Below, piece after piece: positions 57,194 through 64,000 of a stretch of DNA of 64,000 nt. The stretch comes from Ectobius pallidus (Eukaryota > Arthropoda > Insecta > Blattodea > Ectobiidae). Below the pieces are notes generated by a model, which ran no database searches, had not been told where the DNA came from, and was given only the letters and a program-made list of their open reading frames with translations. A program made the position numbers and the translations under genes. The DNA lies in assembly GCA_964059195.1 (NCBI GenBank), contig CAXKWD010000007.1, positions 26,795,023 to 26,859,022 on the forward strand, in the 5' to 3' direction. How positions within the stretch are numbered: position 1 is the stretch's first letter; every line of letters starts with the position of its first letter.

Positions 57194-57919
57194 CAGTAAA
57201 ATACCAGTATAACAAAATTTTCAGTATTACAAAATTATGTATTGACGCCTTCTCTTTTCCCTATTTAATATGTGTTAAAATATTTCATTATAACAAATTT
57301 ACAACTTTCAGTATAACAAAATAAAATTTCGCTTATTTGCCTGTATATAATTTTTTTTTTTCTGGCATATGCTGTGTAATATTGCCTCAGGGAGAGATAT
57401 CAATGCTGAGTGTTGAATGCTGAATGGAAATAGCTTAAAGAAAATATAATAATAGCTAACTGCTTTAGAAAAGCTGGAGTGAAGTGCTAGATTACTTAGA
57501 AAGAGACAAGAACTGGAAGCGTTTATGTGAAAAGTAAGATGGGCCTGCAAGGGTGAATCTTAATGACTATGTCAGTGTGGACTGTGATGTGATGTGATGA
57601 AATCACAGATGATAGAATTGTGGCAGATATTTTGAGTGATAGAAATCCATGTGATGATGATATGCAACACAGTGATCAACAGAGTTTGACTCTTGTGCAG
57701 GCAACACATGGCACTTGGTCTTCAAGATTTTCTTCTATCACAAAGCAATATACCAAATTCTGTTTTCAATTCATGTGCAATGGTTGGTGACTATTTTGAC
57801 TTTTTCAAAAAATAAAGTCCAGAACATTGTACACCTGTAAAATTTCAGTATAACAAAATTTCACTATTACAAATTTATTTCTGAGGTCCCCTAAATTTCG
57901 TTATACTGGTATTTTACTG
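57194..57919. mobile_element. Tigger/pogo-like remnant
   Basis: TIRs CAGTAAAATACCAGTATAAC / CAGTAAAATACCAGTATAAC (reverse complement of the right end, identical) are flanked by TA. Internally, a decayed + strand frame resembles a Tigger C-terminus (EITDDRIVADIL... DDD..). 726 bp. Confidence 0.85.
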
Positions 57920-58472
57920 TACTAGAGAGACAGTTCATTTGCAGGGAGACATTTCAATTATGACAAGTGTGTGGTCTGATGAGAGAAATCATCTCACCAA
58001 AAATGCTGTCAAATGTTTTCTGTATTTCGAGATCAACATATTATATTTAACATGCCCTGATTTTTTTTTTTTTTTTAAACATCAAATCTGATACAAAATT
58101 TCCTAAGAAAATTGTTCGTAGTGAAAAATATGAATGGTACAAGAAAGGTGAAGTTGTGTAAGTGTAAGAACATTGGATTAGATTTCATTTTTATAAATGT
58201 AAACTACATTTCCAGATGAAATTGTTGGTTTCTAAAGTGTAAAGTTAGTACTGGTATTAATAATGTCTGTAGAAAAGACCTGTCGAAGTGTCCCAGTTTG
58301 GGAAATCAGAAATATGGTAACCATACTCTTATAGTAAAAGCATAACTCTGTAGTTATTGCTCTTAAAAATCCTTCAGGATTCAGATCTGAGCAGAATATT
58401 GTCATGTAAGATGATGATAATTGCAATTCAACATTGCCTGAAATAAAACTTTAGTATAATAATTATTAACTA

Positions 58473-58817
58473 CAGTAAAAACCCCGGTTATTCAGATTAA
58501 TTGGGACTGGACCTGATCTGTATAATCAAATATTTGGATAATTGGATAAAAGGTAATTTCTTTAAAAAAAATCTAAATTGCGCAGTACTATACTTACATA
58601 AAGTGTCATGTCTTGAACATATTGGTCAGAGTCAGTTGTTTTGCTGACAAACTGTTGATTTGGTCTGCCGAAAGTTTGCTTTTTTGCATTTAATTGATCC
58701 TGATAGAGGATTTCCCAATGCTTTTGCTGCTGCAAAAACCATTTGAATATGGCTCAAAGCGATCCGGATAATTAGTGATCCAAATGGTTGGAGTTCCAGA
58801 TAATTGGAGTTCTACTG
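58473..58817. mobile_element. Short pogo/Tigger-like MITE
   Basis: Left CAGTAAAAACCCCGGTTATTC and right (reverse complement) CAGTAGAACTCCAATTATC are related inverted ends flanked by TA. Repeated ggataattgg motifs inside. 345 bp. Confidence 0.75.
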
Positions 58818-59081
58818 TATTATTGTTCAACCAAAGTGTAACTTTCCATATTCTAGACATTCCTAATCCTAGATTATCAACTTGAGTGGGTTATCAGTAG
58901 ACTCATGTTTTTTGTATTCAGTTCAAGAATTAAGCGCTTAAATTTAGCTTTAATTGCCCTAGGGTTGATTAAAGATAAACTATTATTTTCCTCATCGATT
59001 TTATTAGAAAAGGGATATTTGTCTAGATATTATTATTGTATAGGTACATAGCAAGTAACATGGGTTTCTATTTTTTCACAG

Positions 59082-59225
59082 CAAACTCTGTATATATGAC
59101 TGACATGCCCCCACCATACCCTGGCATCAATAATCCTGGCTACAATGGTTATGCACAGGCATCAGCACCATCTGCAGGTGCAATGGGATTCACACAGCCT
59201 GCCCCTGGAACACAGTCCGCTGCAG
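59082..59225 (+). CDS. WBP2: WBP2 exon (PPxY motif 3)
   Basis: The acceptor ttttttcacag precedes CAAACTCTG; the exon ends GCTGCAG|gtaatt. It encodes ANSVYMTDMPPPYPGINN... GYNGYAQ... GAMGFTQPAPGTQSAAG, with one PPPY motif, in phase with both neighbours (phase 1 in and out). The next exon is only 107 bp away. Confidence 0.93.
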
Positions 59226-59332
59226 GTAATTATTTTTACTTTGTAGAAAGCATAGCTAAAATCAGAGGAGGTAATAAAGATGCATAAACCAAAAATAGTT
59301 ATACACTCTCTAAATTATTGTAATGGTTTCAG

Positions 59333-59418
59333 ATGCAAAAGCAGCTGAAGCTGCACAAAGTGCATATTACGATCCAAACAGACCACAATGTGCTTATGTA
59401 CCTCCACCTGCATACTAT
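59333..59418 (+). CDS. WBP2: WBP2 exon (AKAAEAA segment and PPxY motif 4)
   Basis: The acceptor gtttcag precedes ATGCAAAAGC; the donor is TAT|gtaagt. It encodes DAKAAEAAQSAYYDPNRPQC... VPPPAYY; AKAAEAA.SAYY.P is a WBP2 hallmark near the C-terminus, and PPAY is a WW ligand. It ends in phase 0. The short terminal exon with the stop codon was not identified between 59419 and 64000. Confidence 0.93.
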
Positions 59419-60103
59419 GTAAGTATTTAATATATTAATGTGAAGCAACTGTTATATTAATTATTATTGAAATTTAAAATGCCTTAAAATCATTCTTCAG
59501 ATGCTTCAAACTTTTCTCCTGTACCCTTTTATTCTAGTTTCTTTTAAACTTATCCTCAATGACTTTGCATGCCCAGTAATATTGATGTCTACCTCTTCCT
59601 CTTCTTTCACTTTATAACTCCATTATGAAACACACTCAGATAAGCTTTGATTTTCTGTTTGTATCACATGTCCATACCGAATTATCAACATTACCTAAAA
59701 TCAAATTTTTCCTCTTTTGTATATTTCTTCATACTTCTGTTTCAGATTAGGGTTTTATGTATTTATCGTATTTTTTTTTTACCCTGTAGTAAGAGTAGCG
59801 CTCAGTTCATTAATTATAAGATGAGGAAGGAAGTATTTTGAGTAATGGGAATTGATTTATATTAATGTCCTTTAATAAAATGATTGGACCAGTATTGATA
59901 TTTGAGAGTGAAGAGGAAGTTTTACTCAGTTAAAATCTCGTAGAATCCAAGTAAAATTAAATTAACCATAGAATAGAATAGTTAGGAGAAAAATTCTTCT
60001 AACACCAAAAATCAGACCCTTATTTTCAGCATACTGTTCTGATGTTCTGCTGGTCCATTCTACAAGAACTTGTAACCAGCACTGGTCTTCATTCCATATT
60101 ACC

Positions 60104-60106
<3 letters not shown>
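59419..60106. other. Start of last visible WBP2 intron; weak relative of tRNA module 1
   Basis: ttaggagaaaaattcttctaacacc at about 59981-60005 resembles the outer end of module 1 (taggagaaaaattcctccgacac). What follows is too decayed to fold as a tRNA. Otherwise nothing recognised. Confidence 0.35.

Positions 60107-60142
<36 letters not shown>
60107..60142. repeat. (TA)n microsatellite at a LINE 3' end
   Basis: Alternating TA tract directly downstream (minus strand) of the LINE at 60143-60757. Confidence 0.9.
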
Positions 60143-60146
<4 letters not shown>

Positions 60147-60757
60147 AATGTTATTTATTCACATTCAGCTTCCCTCAGTTAAGGGTTGCCCTAAGACAAA
60201 GCATAATAGAAAAAACAAAAGTTACACCACAAAGAAGTGTTAACAAGCATTTACAATAAACTTTAAGAAAAACTCAAGAAACTTATGAAACAACAAGAAA
60301 AAAAACTAGAAGACAAATATATACAAATTAGGAATATAAGTGATTCCTGAGTATAGAGAGGGAACCTTTCAGGGCTGTCAGAGACACTTCTTTTATGACA
60401 ATGATGTTGAGATGGAAGAATCTGCAGAAATCCACAAAGAGTGAAGGAATTGTCCCTCTTGCACCCACCATCAGACCAAAGATGGTAATAGAAGAAAGGG
60501 AGTATTTTTCTTTGTAGTATGCGATGGTGGGTTCGTAGATACGACATTTTTCAGCATGAACTTCTGCTGGTTGTGTGCTACATGTTTCAAACCTGATTGT
60601 AGGATCAATTATAAATCCATTGGTTGAGCCTGGTGGAATGGCGATGATGTCAATTCTTCTAGAAGAGCCACCTTCAGAAACGCCGTAGACCTCTTCATCT
60701 ACTTGGTGATGATTTTTCCGCAGGGCATTTGCAACATAGGCCTTCTCTAAATACAAC
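60143..60757 (-). pseudogene. LINE pol C-terminus, restriction-like endonuclease type (5'-truncated)
   Basis: Minus-strand frame 60756-60328 (142 codons) encodes SRRIDIIAIPPGSTNGFIIDPTIRFE, then EVHAEKCRIYEPTIAYYKEKY, FGLMVGARGTI and ALKGSLSILRNHLY. The RRIDI...IIDPTIRFE...EK..IY block is found at the C-terminus of certain arthropod non-LTR retrotransposons and looks like a PD-(D/E)xK-type endonuclease region. It is followed by a ~185-bp 3' UTR with aataaa and a (TA)n tail. RT upstream is missing, consistent with 5' truncation. Clade (R2/NeSL-like) is an inference. Confidence 0.6.
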
Positions 60758-61312
60758 CCTACATCAAGTTAAGTGGTGAAGCATAGGAATTTTCATAGGA
60801 TAGGCTGAGGATAATGAATCTTAAGAAATACCGATAACTAAAACACTGGCCTTGTTGTATTCTAAAAACATGAAATTTCCTCTCAAGAATTTAAAATTAT
60901 TAATAGATCAGTAAATGGTAGGCCTAGACAAGCTGACTTGAAATATGTAGTATTAAACATTTAAGAATCATATTAAGTGAAATTATGCATAGTGTTACTT
61001 ATTAGGAATCACATAGAAAACATGTGTTTTGCGCTATCGGTGCGATTACAAACTGAACTACTAGTGTACATTCAAAAAGAAAACGCCTCTAAGGAGGGCA
61101 GCCATCATTACCAAAAGAGAGTATTATTTTTTTTATAATCATTCTATCTTCTTACCGTAACTATGATTATCTTAAATACAAACTACAGAGACATTAATTT
61201 TGTGATGTGCCGAGAATGCAAGGTCCATGCGGTGGCCTGAAAGCAAGTCATCGGCCAGTAAAAGCTCATGTACATAACCCCTCAATTCAAGCACATGGAT
61301 TTCTGAATTAGG
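60758..61312. other. Non-coding stretch
   Basis: No recognisable gene or element. Confidence 0.5.
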
Positions 61313-61925
61313 CCTACCTTTGTCATAGAAGATGTTGAAAATGGTCTCCATCTACCGCCATACATTTCTGGCATCTTTTAAGAAATTGGCATTTACATGA
61401 ATTAATTCCTCTTGTGAAATTGTTGGAATTTTTCTTATGTTCTCTTTCAGTTCTTCAATTGTACAGTGTAGGGATACAGTGTAGGATCACATACAGTAAG
61501 AGCCATAACCCCTTACTAAATATCCAATCTTCAAACACTTCTTGACGATTAAATCTAATGAGAGATTTGCAGTATGTGCTGTAGTGGAGTCTTGTTGGAA
61601 AAATACAAATTTAATTGAAGTGTTTGAAGATTGGGTAATTAGTAAGGGGTTTAAGGCCAACAAGATCTGGTAATTAGTAAGGGGTTTAAGACGAGCAAGA
61701 TCTTCAGATCTTACTCTATGTGAGTTTTATTTTTGGGAACTTAAAAATAAAGTGTACAAGAATAACCCTCATGCAATTGAAGAACTGAAAGAGAACATAA
61801 GAAGAGAAATTACAGCAAATTCACAAGAAGAATTAATGCGTGTGAATGCCAGCTTTCTTAAAAAATGTCAGAAAGTATGGCAGTAGATGGAAATCATTTT
61901 CAACATCTTCTATGACAAAGGTAGG
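61313..61925. mobile_element. Fold-back mariner-type element (d), same family as 6268-6945
   Basis: The left arm (61313-~61550, minus) and right arm (~61610-61925, plus) are diverged inverted copies. Both encode the transposase C-terminus (EELKENIR... SQEEL..VNA.FLK). A 35-bp tandem duplication lies in the right arm (61634-61668, 61669-61703). Confidence 0.75.
61700..61887 (+). pseudogene. Mariner-like transposase C-terminus
   Basis: Encodes ARSSDLTLCEFYFWELKNKVYKNN, then HAIEELKENIRREI... EELMRVNASFLKKCQKVWQ and a stop. ELMRV and CQ near the end match the fragment at 6600-6800. The catalytic third D in CDF.LW is replaced by E. Confidence 0.75.
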
Positions 61926-62824
61926 TGATTATTCTAACTGTCGGCCTTGTGAGCCTTTACCTGCCAACAACCATGCGTTCTTGACACATTGCAAAAATAA
62001 TGTCTGTATTTTTTAACAGGTGCCTTGATCTTGTTCCAAGTAACTATTACATTTTCCACAATGGTGTGCATGTCAAAAAATAGTGCTTGAAGGTAAATTC
62101 CATACAATACATATTGAGAGCCCTGCAACCCGTATGATAAATTTTCCCATATACATTCAATTATAATAGTCACCTACTTTAGGAAACCTCTATCCAGAAG
62201 ATGGGCATGGTGTGCACCAAATGGAACCACCAAAAACGAAATAGATTTTATTTTAAGTGATAAACTAGAAGGAGTATCTGAAGTCCAAGTTATAAACCAT
62301 CTCAGGTTTGATACTGACCACAGAATGGTTCATCTGAAAATAGATATCTTAGAAAAAGAAGGTGTTTAAGGACCATCCTGAGAACATATAGCGTGGGTCC
62401 CAGCAAATACAAAGAGAAACTCAAACTCAAAACAGAACTTAACAATCTCAATAGTTACGAGAGATTGCAAGTACAATAGCATTACAACAATTTAAATAAA
62501 ACTATCACAAAAGCCATAGAGCAGTCTGTGGAAAGGAATCAAAAGGCTTAAAGAGGAGCACGCTCCATGAAAGGCCCTTATGTCTGTTATGGGAAAAAAA
62601 AAAAAGGAAACAACTCAAGGCATGCTGCAACGAATCTGCACACAAAACAGATCAAATTTGTAGAAATGAACAAACTTATGAAGAGGGAAATACGAAACAA
62701 CCTCAGAGATCATAAATCATTGTCAGAAACATCATGGAAGGACCCAAATCAATTAAGATTATGAAAGAGCTAATCACTGGTAAAAACTGGATGTTAGGTG
62801 TGAAGAATAGCAGAGGAGAATGTA

Positions 62825-63510
62825 TGAGGGAGAATCAAGTGAAAACCGCAATTATTTTTTTTCCACTATTTTACTGCAGGAAGAATGCTTGATTTACATT
62901 ATTTTTCCACATAGTCCCCTCCCAGTTCAATGCACTTACACCATCTGATAGGAAGTGCTTTGATACCACATGAGAAAAGTTATTTTGGTTGATGCTGTAA
63001 CCCTCACGCACTGCTGATTGGGCAGTCTTCATCAGACTTGAGCTTATGTCCTCCAAGGTGCTCCTTTAATAGACCAAAGATGTGGAAATCTGATGGTGCC
63101 AAAGCAAAGGGGATTGCTGAGTGCAGATGTTTTGCTTCTACATGATAATGCCCGTCCTCAAGTTGCTTGTGCAACCATGAACACCATCGACATTCGCTTC
63201 AAGTGCCTCCCGCATCTGCCATACTCGCCAGATTTGTCACCATCAGATTTCCACATCTTTGGTTCATTAAAGGAGCACCTCGGAGGGGAGAAGTTCAAGT
63301 CTGATTAAGACATCCAATAGGCGGTGCACGAGTGGCTACAGCGTCAACCAAAATAATTTTTCTCACATGGTATCAAAGCACTTCCTATCTGATGGCACAA
63401 GTACATTGAACTGGGAGGGGACTATATGGAAAAATAATGTACAAACAAACATTCTTCCTGCAGTAAAATAGTGTAAAAAATTAATTCCGGTTTTCATTGA
63501 TCCTCCCTCG
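62825..63510 (+). mobile_element. Fold-back mariner (e) nested in LINE B
   Basis: Ends TGAGGGAGAATCAAGTGAAA and (reverse complement) CGAGGGAGGATCAATGAAAA, with TA at 62823-62824 and 63511-63512. The arms 62825-63100 and 63236-63510 (~275 bp each) are diverged inverted copies of the transposase C-terminus plus TIR. Confidence 0.9.
63093..63460 (+). pseudogene. Mariner transposase C-terminal remnant
   Basis: Encodes LLLHDNARPQVA (second catalytic D), LPYSPDLSPSDFHIFGSLKEHL (third D region) and, after a stop, VHEWLQRQPK.FFSHGIKALP... CIELGGDYMEK-like coding. The first catalytic region and N-terminus are gone. The minus-strand left arm (62871-63098) repeats the SPSDFHIFG... ELGGDY part. Confidence 0.85.
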
Positions 63511-64000
63511 TACTATCTCAAGACAAAGCATATAAGAGATCATGCTAGTGAATTCTATAAAACACCATACACCAGGAATACTACACCAAGGAGCAGAAAA
63601 CAGTGGCTTATGAAGCAATAAAGGGCAGGCAGAATACAGAGGTCAGCCCCATTATTCCAAGCGAGGTAAGAGTAGCCATAGAGGAAGCAAAATGTGGGAA
63701 AACTGGTGCAGATGGGATTTTTAACGAATATCTCAAGCTAAGCATGGAAGAATTGGTCACTAAACTGTTATTCAAATGCTAGAGTCTGAAGAAATTGCCT
63801 TGTAATGGAAGTCAAGCCCGATAATTCTTCTTCACAAAAAAAGGACCAAAACTAAAGACCCATAAGCTTGATATCAAACTTGTACTAACTTCTCGCAAAA
63901 CTACTGACAAGAAGACTGACAAAAGTACTTGACGGCAACCAAACTTGTAGAACAACCTGGGTTCAGGTCAGGATACAGCACAATGGACCACCTTCAGACA

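Larger units (their letters stand above)
49057..59081 (+). other. WBP2 intron (10.0 kb)
   Basis: Bounded by gtaagtgt and ttttttcacag. It holds the complete long-TIR element, the fold-back Tc1 with SINE, and two small Tigger/pogo-type elements. 52376-54412 and 56259-57193 contain nothing I recognise beyond AT-rich sequence. Confidence 0.9.
62180..64000 (+). pseudogene. LINE B (RTE/CR1-like), runs off the window, split by a mariner
   Basis: The endonuclease end WAWCAPNGTTKNEIDFILSDK... VINHLRFDTDHRMVHLKI (62200-62340) matches the W.SPDG..KNQIDFIL....SDHR motif of RTE-like LINEs. The RT starts after the mariner: AIEEAKCGKTGADGIFNEYLKLS (about 63675-63750) and EQPGFRSGYSTMDHLQ at the window end. 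Intervening coding (62380-62820) has frameshifts. The mariner at 62825-63510 interrupts it with a TA duplication. Confidence 0.8.

Noticed and set aside
59419..64000. Search for the terminal WBP2 exon
   Set aside because: No segment with an acceptor, the expected short acidic/basic C-terminus and a stop could be supported; it probably lies beyond the window.

Overview
This is arthropod (most likely insect) nuclear DNA. It is AT-rich with GT-AG introns, carries one conserved animal gene split by very long introns, and is otherwise filled with decayed transposons. The host gene is the insect orthologue of WBP2 (WW domain-binding protein 2: GRAM domain plus PPxY motifs) on the + strand. Five exons are visible: 8709-8883, 12978-13137, 48904-49056, 59082-59225 and 59333-59418. 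Their splice phases agree throughout and give about 239 codons. The first exon (start codon) and the last few codons were not found. Introns are about 4.1, 35.8, 10.0 and 0.1 kb.

Left of the first visible exon (1-8.7 kb) lie a long-inverted-repeat DNA transposon carrying a tRNA-like insert, a truncated helix-turn-helix transposase ORF, a hAT C-terminus, a TA-flanked MITE, a fold-back mariner, a 174-bp tandem repeat and a 418-bp tRNA-bearing palindrome. The 4-kb intron holds a Penelope-like (PLE) remnant and a hAT-like fragment.

The 36-kb intron is a stack of nested insertions. At 13.6-15.8 kb a PLE is interrupted by a TA-MITE and a hAT MITE. At 17.8-19.2 kb is a TIR element containing a hAT MITE. 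At 20.3-28.3 kb a LINE is broken by two PLEs and a Tigger-like element, then entered by a well-preserved PLE with a 12-bp target duplication. At 30.2-32.3 kb a PLE is split by a mariner. Hobo/Ac/Tam3-like, Harbinger-like and SINE copies follow, then a satellite-like block at 44.1-44.9 kb and a transposon-associated pseudogene at 45.0-45.7 kb. The 10-kb intron holds a second, complete copy of the long-TIR element (49.7-52.4 kb), inverted relative to the first, and a Tc1 element carrying a SINE. Downstream of 59.4 kb are LINE pieces and two more fold-back mariners.

Two patterns stand out. First, all five Tc1/mariner-type elements with recognisable transposase coding have their 3' end (C-terminal coding plus terminal repeat) copied in inverted orientation at the opposite end, replacing the N-terminal half. 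A PLE at 21.4-22.3 kb has comparable 337-bp arms. Second, two unrelated-sequence modules (602-940 with its copy at 51278-51576, and 7738-8197) share one design: two outward-pointing tRNA-like sequences in inverted arrangement, one unpaired tail of about 45-55 bp, and flanking direct repeats of 11-12 bp. They behave like mobile tRNA-palindrome units that I cannot match to a named class. A candidate hammerhead ribozyme sits at the end of the best-preserved PLE.
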